A DNA stretch of 64,000 bases from Agelaius tricolor (lineage: Eukaryota; Chordata; Aves; Passeriformes; Icteridae): positions 2,274,001 through 2,338,000 of the forward strand of contig JALJCS010000007.1 in NCBI GenBank assembly GCA_023055355.1. Direction: 5' to 3'. Numbering within the stretch: position 1 is the first letter of the stretch; the number at the start of each line of letters is the position of its first letter. The position numbers and the translations under genes were made by a program. The notes under the pieces are model-generated. The model was not told the DNA's origin. It ran no database searches and saw only the letters and a list, made by a program, of their open reading frames with translations. Below, in pieces: positions 34,535-45,049 of the stretch.

Positions 34535-34648
34535 ATATCTATTTATATAGATATTGATCTATAGATATATATGTAGATATGTATATTTATATTTATTTAT
34601 ATGTATATTTATGTATATATTTATATTTAGTGTTTATATTTATATTAT

Positions 34649-34680
<32 letters not shown>
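34535..34680. repeat. TATA-rich tract with (GATA)7
   Basis: Mixed TATCTATT and TATTTATA units ending in seven GATA tetramers at 34,651-34,678. Confidence 0.9.
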
Positions 34681-35257
34681 GTATTTATGTATTTCCCTAA
34701 TAGAAATAGGGATTGGATGTGATTATGGCTTAAAGAGGGGACTGAAAAATGTTATAAATGTCTTCCTGCATGATCCAGGACAATTTTGTAGATTTTAGGG
34801 TTCGAAAGGATCATCACAATTTTCTCTTTCTTAAAAATATCCCTGGGTCTCCAAGCCTTGGGATGCCACACCCCTGTGACTTGCCTGTGTTTTACTTTGT
34901 GGGATTTGGATTGAATTCCCCTTTCAAGGCCTCAAATTACTGGAAATTTATCATATTCAGTGGTAAAAGTTGGTTTATTCCTTGGTTGATCTCACAGTAA
35001 GAGCTTTAGAAATCACAGGCAAATGTATTTAATTGGAATTTGATGGGGTACAAAACACACCACGAATGAATGAATGCAGGAACACTTTAGACCTGCTGTT
35101 CTTTTCCAAGCTTGCACAGAAAATCCAATTTGGAATATCTGGATGGCAGCAGTTAAAGTGTTTCTTTGGGATGTTATTGATGGAAGAGTTTAGTCCAGTG
35201 TCCTCACCAGCAGTGCACAAGTTCCTGTTCCTGTCAGCTCCCCATGTCTCACGGAAA

Positions 35258-35545
35258 TAAAAAATTAATAAATAAAAATAATACAAATAAATAAATAAAT
35301 AAATAAATAAATATAAAAATGAAAATAATAAAATAAAATAAAAATTAAAATAAAAAATAATAAAATAAAATTAAAAATAAAATTAAAATTAAAAAGTGAA
35401 AATAAAGAAATAAAAATAAAAATAAAAATTAAATTAAATTAAAAATAAAATAAAAATTAAAAAGTGAAAATAAAAAAGTAAAAATAAAAATAAAAATAAA
35501 AATTAAAATTAAAATAAAAATTAAAATTAAAATTAAATAATAAAC
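35258..35545. repeat. A-rich (AAATA)n / (AAAATTA)n block
   Basis: AATA tetramers (35,283-35,313) followed by interleaved AAAATAAA and AAAATTAA units. Almost no G or C for about 280 bases. Confidence 0.9.
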
Positions 35546-36300
35546 AAAGAAAATGAAAGTCTCCTCAGTTTAAATTCTAAAATAAATCTTTGCCTTCATT
35601 CAGTAATTTACTCATCTTGATCTCTGTATGAATCTGAATCTCACAAGAGCCTTGAGCAACCACACCAGGCAAAGAAATGCTGATAAATATTCAGCTGACC
35701 ATGGCCTGGCCCACGTGGCTTGGCAATCATTCACCCCCCAGCCCAGCTTCACAGCCAACAAAGAATTTTCCAAGAGAACTTAAAAACAGTTTGCCAGCAA
35801 AGAGCGTGAGGATTGGGATTTCATGGAACACAATTAGAGATGCGAAAATGCTCCATGATAAAAATATTGCAAATTTTTTAAATTCAATCGCCTTTAGCTA
35901 AAATTTGCTTTGGAAGTTTTCCACTTCCCATCTGATTCCAAAAGGTTGGATTTTAAGGGATTTAAAGGGACAAAAATAGCACCTTGACAGAAGAGGGAAT
36001 TTCTCTTTGGAGGGGAACATTTCCCAGGGAATGTGTGGGATGAACAATTACACAGCAAAATTTCAATCCCTGCAAAATTTGCTGGAAAATTTGCTGGAGA
36101 AGCCTGTGGAACACAACTGGATGTGTCCTGGCAACGATGGCCTGGACAGGGGGCAGAGTTGGGTGCTTTGTGTCCTGAAAACACCTGGAGATCCTGTGCC
36201 CATGGCCCGGAGTCCCTCAGGCCAAAGAGATCCTAAAGGGATCTGTGGGAAGCCTCCCTGAGGATCCCCCTGATGGGGACACCCCTAGAAATCCCTGAAT
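35546..36300. other. Unique intergenic sequence, no gene seen
   Basis: Unique DNA with a small repeated AAATTTGCTGG motif at 36,076-36,096. No gene was recognised. Confidence 0.4.
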
Positions 36301-36900
36301 TGAGAGACAAATGGGACTTTTGGGTTTTGGTCTACAGCTTGTGGGTTATTTTTCTCTTGTCAAAAGCTCAGCATGCTGTCGGCACACCAGACTTGGAGTG
36401 TGAAAAGGAAGGCACCAAAAGCCACCAGACACACAGGTTCAAGGCCTTTTAAAGCTATTTTGTCCAATTAACTCTTAGAATGCATTTTATTTCTACCTCT
36501 CTACCTAAAATAATGTGAATATATAATATTAACACCTAGTAACTAATTATTTGTCTGTTCACACAACATCTGATCATGGCTCTTTCTAACCAATCCCCCT
36601 GTGCCCCCAGCACTGCAGAAAGTGGAGCAGATGAGGAACAGGAAGGAGGTCAGACAGTGCCCCAAATCCTCCATCTTGTCTCCTCCACACTAAAAACCCC
36701 AAACTCTGAGTTTTTCACCCTATTTCACACACAGGGATTCCAACTCATCCCAAAGGCTTGGAAGCTTTCTCCATGGATGAAGGTTAAAAGCAGTGTTCTC
36801 CTGGGGGTCAGGACTTCTCAAAACAAGCAGAGAAATGTTCCCTGTGCCCTGGGTTCCAGCAGGGACCCTAAAGAATTCCCTGGAATTATTTAGGATGAAT
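36300..36900 (+). mobile_element. Diverged LTR related to family X
   Basis: Shares with family X the order 'ttttgtccaattaactc', 'ctccatcttgtctcctcc', 'ccaaactctgagttttt', 'cttggaagctttctccatgg' and 'agtgttctcctgggggtcag', in + orientation. Sequence between these blocks differs, so it is a distinct subfamily. It ends near 'gggttccagca' (36,851-36,861). A small direct repeat built on TTCCCTGGAATTATTTAGG follows to 36,960. Confidence 0.55.
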
Positions 36901-37159
36901 TCCCTGGCATTATTTAGGGCTCCAACAGGGACCCTAAATAATTCCCTGGAATTACTTCAGGCTGAAGGGAGCTCTGAGCACCTGATGGTGTTGAGGATGT
37001 CCCTGCTCGCTGCAGTGGGGACCTGAGGACCTTTAAAAGTGCCTTGGTTCTGTGGCACTCACCACACCAAAGCATCCACCCGAGCCACTGAAGGAGTTTA
37101 ACACGGCGTTTTTAAAGACATTTCTCTGCCTCTTCAGGTTGCACAGATGAGCTGGGAGA

Positions 37160-37770
37160 CCAACACAAACTCCTCTGTCGGGTCCGTCTGTCTGTCTGTG
37201 CCCCGACACGGGTAGGGTGGTTCTTGGGTGGCACGCGATTCAAAGGACGAGTCTGGACTCTTCAGCTTTTCGATCTTCAGATTGTTTATTGTTTCTTATC
37301 TACAAAATTTTCTGTCTGCCCAACAGAGGTCTGGTCTGCAAGGCAGCCAAGGGCACTCTGCCCACCCACGGGGCGGTCGTGTCTTTTTATACTAAAATCT
37401 ACGTACACGATATTTACCTTTATTTTCCAATACTTTTCACCCATGTTGGCAAGTGCACCTTCACCATAAACCAATCCCCAAGTGCCAACATCACCACAGG
37501 AGATGGAGGACAAGAAGAAGAAAGAAGAAGGACGAGACACACCCTGATCCCTCCATCTTGTCTCCATAACCCCCCTGTACCAAAAACCTTAAAGTCTATA
37601 TTTCACCCTCTAAATGTGTCTCTTTTACACCCTTCACTCTAAAGTGATTCTCATGTCCTCAAACTGCTGTCACTTCTGTGGATGGATCAAAATCAAGCCA
37701 CCAAACACTCTTGGCAACATTCCAGGATTTCCGAGCCCCCCAAGGGTTCTCCTGGCATCTCTGGACATCG
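37160..37770 (+). mobile_element. Diverged LTR related to family X
   Basis: Shows the same overall layout as family X: an AT-rich 5' part, a 'cttttatactaaaatctac' promoter-like block, a GAAGAA patch (37,513-37,530), 'ccctccatcttgtctcc', then a GTTCTCCTGGCATC 3' block. It lies 260 bases from another diverged member in the same orientation. The two may be neighbouring independent solo LTRs. The region between them shows no gag or pol. Confidence 0.5.
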
Positions 37771-37889
37771 GGAACAATGTGCTGAGTTCCCACACTCCTC
37801 TGCCTGCTTAGAGCACCCAAGCAGACAGAAATGACGCTGGAAAAAGTCTGATGGGTTGATTTTCTCCCCCCCAGCCCTGCCCTGCATCC

Positions 37890-38180
37890 CATAAAAAGTG
37901 GTAATTGACATTTTAATGCATGACATGTCGCATTCCTTCATAACGCTGCCGTAATTGAATCCACGTGAAACTGGAGTGCTCCGGGTGACCCCGGAGTGTG
38001 CCACACACCTGGAAGCAGTGAAGTTCAATTAATATGTCATTGCTACTAATAACAGCTACTACTGAGAACCTCCAGCCAGTGGCTGCTCCAGGGGAAACAG
38101 TAATCCTTGGATTTAGGCAGATAATGTACAGTAAACACCAAGGAGCCACTGTTTACATGCAGTGCTGCTTTGGATCAGCA
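37890..38180. promoter_or_regulatory. Candidate conserved non-coding element
   Basis: Unique, low-repeat sequence with dense cores: GTAATTGAC (37,901-37,909), GCCGTAATTGAATCCACGTG (37,948-37,967, ending in an E-box), AATTAATATGT (38,027-38,037) and ACTGTTTACATGC (38,148-38,160, forkhead-like). The 11-mer AATTAATATGT also occurs in the intron 1 candidate at 53,828-53,838. Function is inferred, not shown. Confidence 0.35.
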
Positions 38181-38824
38181 CTTAAAATCTTGCTCTCTCT
38201 GTAATCTGCTTTTTTTTTTTTTTTTTTCACTGAATTCCACCATTTAGTTCACCCCCGTGCTGTATTTGTCTGGCTTGGTGTGCAAAAATTTGCAGCTCCT
38301 AAAATAAAATCAGCTGAGGGCCGTTAGTGGAGTGAATCAAACAGCGCCGAGACAAAGGCTCGTGCAATAAAAAGGGAGCATAAATCACACCCTTGCACAG
38401 AGAGAGAGAGAAAAAAAACTGTGATAAAATGGCCTTAAGGATTTGATTTAATCTGTCAAAACCCAGGAAATTTAGAGTGGAGGGTTGAGAGTCCTTCTTT
38501 TGCTTGGCTTGTCGTTAAAATGAAGTTATCAAAAGTCCTACATCGAGGAAATGGATGTGCACACACCAGGAGCCTGAATATTCCCTTCATTCATTTACTG
38601 GTCCAGCAGTAAATTGAGGTTGAAATTCAGGAACTGCTCCCTTTCCATGGGAGGAAAGGGTTGAAATTCTCCTTTTCATTTATTTCAGCATCAGGTCTGA
38701 TGATTTCACTCAGTTGGGGTTTTGGAGACAACCTGTGTGTCCCAGGGGCTGAACCAGAGAAATTATTAAACCACTTACCTGTGGGGTTTTTGGCTTCTTT
38801 GCCTACCTCTGCCTCTGTCAAGGT

Positions 38825-39435
38825 TGGGATTGAAGCACTTGAGATGGAATTTCATGTTCAGACTCAAATGTTTATTATTTCTTATCTGTATTACAAGTGG
38901 TGAGTCCTACAGCATTCTACTAACAAGGTACAAAACTGGCAAACCATCATTCTCTCCAAGGCCTTTGAAGGATAAACTGCCCAATTAACAAATGACACCT
39001 CAATTATTTTCACTTTTAACCCAATACCCAACCACCCATGGCCACAATGGGGACTTTTTTATCCAATGACACAAAACCACCCAAACCCATGGAGAAGAAG
39101 GAGAAGGAGAAGAGAAGGAGAAGGAGAAGGAGAAGGAGAAGGAGAAGGAGAAGGAGAAGGAGAAGGAGGAGAAGGAGAAGGAGAAGAAGGAGCAGCCTCC
39201 ACCCCAAACCCTCCATCTTGCTTTCTCTCTATTCCTGTATTCTAAACCCTTAAACTCTGAGTTTCCCACCCTGTGATATCACACACTTCTATTCAAACTC
39301 CACCCCCACAATCCCAGTTCTGCCATTCCATTCTGGAAGCTTCTCCAGGCCCTCAGGTCAAATACAGTATTTTCTTGTGGGTCTGTTCCCTTCACCACAG
39401 AAAGTTTAAAATTCTCAGCATCCAGGACTCCAACA
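38825..39435 (+). mobile_element. Solo LTR, family X copy 3
   Basis: Starts near 'ttgggattgaagcacttg' and ends 'ggactccaaca'. It shares the central blocks with 13,915-14,470. Its internal GGAGAA tract (39,090-39,193) is the longest of the family here and starts at the same 'catggagaagaag' point. Confidence 0.7.
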
Positions 39436-39534
39436 CTTCTCCAGTAAGGAATCAAAACTGATGGAGCTCTGAGCACCCTGGGCTGGTGGAAGGTGGAACT
39501 GGACAACCTTTAAGGTCCACTCCTGTGGGAAATG

Positions 39535-39975
39535 GATTTGTAGGGAATTCTGCAAGCCTGACAGAAGGCTCACACAGTGTGTGCATCTGTGAGCAAACCT
39601 TGAGACAAGAAATGCTGGCTTAGAAATGCCCTGGAGTAGGACAGACATTGCTGAGAGAGAAATGGAGCTGGAAACAAATTTCAAAGGTGGCCTTGCAAAT
39701 AAGACTGGATACTGTGGAGAAATAGAACTGTGAAAGATGCATTGCAGTTACCCACAAGGGGTAATTTTAGATAATTGGCTTTAAGGCATTTCCAGCATGG
39801 CGTGGCCAAAGCTGATAGGCCAAGAAACACTTATAATGTATTATAATTAGGAAATAATTAGCTTCTGATTGTGAATTATAACATCTGTACTGTCTCACCC
39901 ATCTCATGACACTGAAAATAGAATAAAAGTTTTTAAAGTTCCTCTCAGTTGCCCCATCTCTGGGTCAGAAAAAGG
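39535..39975 (+). mobile_element. Probable solo LTR
   Basis: Begins near 'tgtagggaattctgcaagcc' and ends with an AATAAA signal (39,921) followed by 'cccatctctgggtca'. The internal arrangement is LTR-like in + orientation, with a TATAATGTATTATAAT stretch at 39,832-39,847. No second copy in the window, so the ends are approximate. Confidence 0.4.
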
Positions 39976-41230
39976 CTCAATCCAACAATGTTGGAGTCCA
40001 ACAGACTCCAACCCAAAGCATTCTAGGATTGCTCCTGAATCCACAATTTCCCCATCCTGGCTGGGATTATGGAGGAGAATATCAAGTTTCAAACATTACA
40101 TCACTTGGAAAAGAGTGAAAACACTGAAGACCACGCTGGTGATTCATGAGGAGCTTGGCCTCTTCACAGAACCCCTGTTTGCAGCATCAGACCTGTGAGC
40201 TTTTCTTGGTGTCCAGGCAAACCTCAGGGGAGTTGTAGTTTCTGGCTGGGTAATCCCCAAAGATCCCAGTTTTTATTGGAAATGGGGTTGGATTTGTGCA
40301 GAGCTGCCCTCCTCCCCCAGCACCTCTCATCACCACATCCATTTTATTCCTCCAACCACGCTGGGCTCTCAGCTCAGATTTGCCTGAGATTTATCTGTCA
40401 GCTTTATCTGCTCCTAAATTCACTTCAGCTCTGCAGCTGATTCTCCCAGGAATCCATGATAAATTATATTCCCTGTGTTTTTCATGCTCCTATTTCCCCT
40501 CGCTCTGCTTTTGTAAATCTGTTTCCAGCCTGCTCTACTGACCTGAAATCCCACATTTATGGGTTTAGAAGCCAAATTTCCCCAGTGATGGTGGGCAAAG
40601 CAGTCGGGAGAATATTCCCTCATATTAATTACACAAATCTGGCTAATTCTGAGGGGTTTTTTGAACTCTCCAGTCCATGCTGCATTTTTTGAGGGTCAGA
40701 GGCATCGGTGGAATCAATCCCACTGTATTTGCACTGCCCAAGACTCCCAATCTATTCAGGGTAAACATTTCTCTGCCAATCCCCACTGCAGGAAGATTTC
40801 CCAAGATACGCTAATGGCACCTCCCCACTGCTGGAAAAACCCCACAGCAGAGAAAGCTGGGGGAAAAAAATAAACACAAAGAAGGTTCTGGGCTCAAAAG
40901 GGAGGAAAGAGGAGAAAAACGCACTCAGAATTTGTCTTTTGGCAGGAGGAGGAATAAAATAATTTCTGGAGCCACTCAAGTGACAAAAGGAGGGTCTGGA
41001 GACAACAATTTGGACCAGTTTGTGTTGGTGCAAGGGATCTACTGCTCTCTTCCCTCAGAAAATGAATGTATTGGGAGACTTAAAGGCAAGGATCTTGTTT
41101 AGCTGAGGTTGGTTTTGTGGAGAGCTCAGCATGAGAACAGATGATTCCAGGAATTTTTGGAAATTCCTAATAAGTAGGACAAGAAAACAGAGGGATAAAT
41201 CTATATATTTGTCTACAGCAACATGAAATT
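39976..41230. other. Unique intergenic sequence, no gene seen
   Basis: Unique DNA with no exon, transposon or tandem repeat that I recognise. Opens with a small 'ttggagtccaacagactcca' imperfect palindrome at 39,991-40,010. Confidence 0.4.
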
Positions 41231-41231
41231 T

Positions 41232-41690
41232 TCTCCTGTTTGGTTGTTTGGTTGTTTATTTTGGGTTTTGTTTGGTTGGGTTTAGAAGGTTTTTTTAAAC
41301 ATAGGAAAATAGAAAAAAAAAATTACTTTGAAGACATAAAACCAGGTTTTCTACTTCCTTGCAAATAACCCCAATCACAGCATCGTTTCCAAAGTTATAA
41401 ATTGCTCTGGCATTGGGCTTTTCCAAGGAGAATGTGTAAAATAACTGAACAGGAGGAAGTCACAGGGAGATTTTAAAGGTACTGGGCTGGTTCTGAGAGC
41501 CTTTTTCCTACCTCAGACATAAAAGCTTCCTCATCCTGACATTCCCCAGCTGGAATTTTCTTTTTATTTTTATTGGGTTTTGGTTTTTGGTTTTTTGGGG
41601 TTTTTTTGGGTTTGTTTGTTGGTTTGTTTGTTTGTTTTTTGGTGGTTTTTTGTTTGTTTGTTTGTTTTTGGTTTTTTTTTTTTTTATATT
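41232..41690. repeat. G/T-rich low-complexity patches, (GTTT)n
   Basis: GTTTG runs at 41,238-41,280 and again at 41,570-41,690, where G and T make up almost the entire + strand. Aliphatic/aromatic reading frames here are artefacts. Confidence 0.8.
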
Positions 41691-41934
41691 TGGGATTTTA
41701 AGAGAAGAAGCAAAAGTTAAACAAAGTTCAAGCTCTAAGCCTTTTTCAGAACAACATTTTCCCTCATTTTCCTGTGAGTGACCCTGAATTGATGAACTGA
41801 GGGGGAAGTTCAGTGGTCTTCGAGGGATTTCAAACTTTAATCTCCATCTTTTCCACAAAAAATGTGGAGAGAGGAGCCCACACTGGAGCAGGTTTGCTGG
41901 TGGGACCTGTGACCCCACAGGAGGCCCAGGCTGG

Positions 41935-42855
41935 AGCAGCTCCTGCAGGAATGACCCCATGGAAAAGGGAGAATTTCCTGAAGGAATGACCCCATGGAAA
42001 AAGGGAGCAGCTCCTGAAGGACTGACCCCATGGAAAAGGGATCAGTTCCTGAGGGACTGACCCCATGGGAAAGGGATCAGTTCTTGCAGGACTGACCCCA
42101 TGGAAAGGACCCTCACTGGAGGAGTTCTACAGGAATGACCCCATGGAAAGGGAGAAATTCCTGAAGGACTGACCCCATGGAAAAGGGATCAGTTCCTTAG
42201 GGACTGACCCCATGGAAAGGACTTACACTGGAGGAGTTCCTGCAGGACTGACCCCATGGAAAAGGGATCAGTTCCTGAAGGACTGACCCCATGGAAAAAG
42301 GAGAAATTCCTGAGGGACTGATCCCATAGGAAAGGGATCAATTCCTGCAGGACTGACCCCATGGAAATTGGAGCAGTTCCTGAAGGACTGACCCTATGGA
42401 AAAGGGATCAATTCCTGAAGGACTGACCCCATGGAAAAAGGAGAAATTCCTGAGGGACTGATCCCATGGGAAAGGGAGAAATTCCTGAAAGACTGACCCC
42501 ATGGAAATTGGAGCAGTTCCTGAAGGAATGACCCCATGGGAAAAGGGATCAATTCCTGTAGGACTGACCCCATGGAAAAAGCATCCACCTGGAGCAGTTC
42601 CTGAAGGAATGACCCTATGGAAAGGACCCACACTGGAGGAGTTCCTACAGGATTGACCTCATGGAAACAGGATCAGCTCCAGAAGAACTGACCCCATGGA
42701 TAAAGGGATCAAATCCTGCAGGACTGACCCTATGGAAAAGGGATCAAATCCTGCAGGACTGACCCCATGGATAAAGGGACCAATTCCTGCAGGACTGACC
42801 CTATGGAAAAGGGATCAATTCCTGCAGGACTGACCCTATGGAAAAGCTCCATCAG
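41935..42855. repeat. ~36-bp minisatellite, about 25 copies
   Basis: The unit is close to ACTGACCCCATGGAAAAGGG + ATCAGTTCCTGAAGG. Variants alter GACCCCATGG to GACCCTATGG or GATCCCATGG, and ATCAGTTCC to AGAAATTCC, GAGCAGTTCC or ATCAATTCC. Some blocks carry insertions such as AAGGACCCTCACTGGAGG (42,105), AAGGACTTACACTGGAGG (42,216) and AAGGACCCACACTGGAGG (42,621), a higher-order pattern. Reading frames through it on the minus strand repeat a motif such as FPWGQSF and are not supported as genes. Confidence 0.93.
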
Positions 42856-43620
42856 GAGCTCCCCCTGCGCCACTGGAGAAAATCAAGTGCATTTTGAGCC
42901 CAGGAAGAAGAGAGGAGTGGAGGAAAGTATTTTTAAAGACCAACCTTTTATTTCTCATTATCCTACCCTAGTTTGACTGGAAATACATTCATTTTTCCCC
43001 AAGCCAAGCCTGCTTTGCCTGTGACAGCAATTCCTGAGCATTCTCCCTGTCCTTGCCTCAACCCAGGAGCCTTCCACGATATTTCCTCTCCCATGTCCAG
43101 CTGAGGAGGGGGTGGCAGAGTGGCTTTGGTGGCAGAGTGGCTTTGGGGGGTGTCCAGCACCCAGGCAGGGCCCACCCACCACAAGAGGCCCTGGCTGAAC
43201 CTCTTGGGACAAGGGAGTGAGCTGAGCCTGGATATTCATTGTCTGACTGGTTTTGTGTGTAGAACGAGTTGGGAGTGGAGAGGGAGAAGATTTCAGCATT
43301 TGCACTGTGTATTCCTCGCTGATTCCTTGGGCTTTGAGGTCCAAATTTCAGGATCAGCATCCAAAGGCCAAACAGAGAATTTTAGGGGGCAGCGTCTTCT
43401 GGGTGTCTTTCCAATGGTGACAGAGACTGAACTTGGGTCATCTTTGTTCAGGTAAGATTGAACCGATCCCAAATTCCCACAATAAAACGTGGAAACCTTG
43501 ATGATATGAGCCCTGACTAAAGAAAGAAGGCAAGGAAAAGCAGCAAGTTCCTCTATGTGAAGTGAAAATTCACTTTTCCCATGCCAGACCTTCCCAATCG
43601 GCCTGATGGCACCAGCAAGG
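42856..43620. other. Intergenic sequence, no gene seen
   Basis: GC-moderate unique DNA between a minisatellite and a polypyrimidine tract. Contains a short duplicated GGTGGCAGAGTGGCTTTGG (43,110-43,146). No gene was recognised. Confidence 0.4.
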
Positions 43621-43624
43621 AAAC

Positions 43625-44140
43625 TTTTCCTTTCCCCTTTCCTTCCCCCTTTCCATTCCTTTCCCCCTTTCCCCTTTCCCCTTTCTTTTCCCCTTTCTCC
43701 TTTCCCTTTCCCCTTTCTCCTTTCCCTTTCCCCTTTCCCTTTCCCCTTTCCCCTTTCCCCTTTCCCTTTCTCCTTTCCCCTTTCTCCTTTCCCCTTTCCC
43801 CTTTCCCCTTTCCCCTTTCTCCTTTCCCCTTTCTCCTTTCCCCTTTCCCCTTTCCCCTTTCCCCTTTCTCCTTTCCCCTTTCTCCTTTCCCTTTCCCCTT
43901 TCCCTTTCCCCTTTCCCCTTTCCCCTTTCCCTTTCCCCTTTCCCCTTTCCCCTTTCCCTTTCTCCTTTCCCCTTTCTCCTTTCCCCTTTCCCCTTTCCCC
44001 TTTCCCCTTTCTCCTTTCCCCTTTCTCCTTTCCCCTTTCCCCTTTCCCCTTTCCCCTTTCTCCTTTCCCTTTCTCCTTTCCCCTTTCCCCTTTCCCCTTT
44101 CTCCTTTCCCCTTTCCCCTTTCCCCTTTCCCCTTTCCTCT
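43625..44140. repeat. Polypyrimidine tract, (CCCCTTT)n with CTCC variants
   Basis: More than 500 bases of C and T only on the + strand, built of TTTCCCC, TTTCTCC and TTTCCC units with a higher-order repeat of about 230-240 bases. The minus strand is all purine, with regular GGGG runs. Confidence 0.97.
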
Positions 44141-44394
44141 ATTCCCAGTGTTTCTCCTGCCTCGTTGAGGTTGCACTCTGGGAATTCCATGCTGGTTTCA
44201 GCTCCTGCCTTGGAGATTTGGCTGATCCAGGTCCACTTGCAGGGCTGAGGTCTTGAGTTCCCAAAAACAACCTTGGCCAGAATTTCTGCTTTCCCTCTCC
44301 ATCCCCTCCCTGCCCCTTGTGCTCCAGCCCCTTGTGAAAAGCTCATTCTTTACTTAAATTTCTCTGTCTGTCCATGGTAAAAAACCTATTTGGA

Positions 44395-44840
44395 AATCAA
44401 AGGTGCAGTTGTTAATGACAGCACATTCATTTGCTTATGACTGTGCTCAGAACAGAGTAAAACATCACATAATTAGGCATAAAGAGCATTATGCATAAAT
44501 AACATTTTCCATCCATCATTTCTAAATCATGACTAAAGTATTTATAAACTTTACCATCAAGTTTTACCAAAGTCCTCCTGACAGTCATTATATAATGTAT
44601 TGAATGCCAAGCAGCATAAAATACCACCAAAAAAAAAAAAAAAGAGAAATGTTTTTGAATCAGAATTCCTCTATTCCTCACAGATCCATTATTCATCTCC
44701 ACTAGATTAGTCACACTGCTCATATAAGCCAAGGACCACTGAGAAAACAAATCTCTGAGCAGAACTTTGAAAAAGTAAATAAAAATACTCACACTGACTT
44801 TTTAGAATGTTCAAAGGATTTCAGACAGATAGAGTAAAAA
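44395..44840. promoter_or_regulatory. Candidate conserved non-coding element
   Basis: Unique AT-rich sequence with POU/homeobox-type cores: CACATAATTAGGCATAAAG (44,466-44,484) and GCATTATGCATAAATAACAT (44,487-44,506), plus TATAATGTATTGAATGC (44,590-44,606). An A14 run at 44,629-44,643 interrupts it. No coding potential. Position at the upstream edge of the CpG-rich SIM2 domain fits an upstream enhancer, but this is inference. Confidence 0.35.
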
Positions 44841-45049
44841 TGATCCAGTGTGTGCTTTTCCCACTAGGTTTTTTCCAGTTTCTCCAGCCAAGAAGCTTCC
44901 TCTCCCTGATTGATACACTCCCTCTCCTATTCCCAGCTTTTGCCTTTTAAACTATCTCCCATACTTAGAAGAAATGTGGTTTGCAGCTTGTATTAGCAGC
45001 AGCAAATGTTTGGTCACGAAACTTTGGGTGTCATAATTAATACCAATTA

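Noticed and set aside
43553..44346. 200-258 codon basic and FPLSPF-rich frames
   Set aside because: Translations of the (CCCCTTT)n tract in different frames, open on both strands. No coding evidence.
1..45000. A claudin-type single-exon gene (CLDN14), the upstream neighbour of SIM2 in mammals as I recall
   Set aside because: No frame of the right length with claudin features is present. The neighbour, if syntenic, must lie before base 1.
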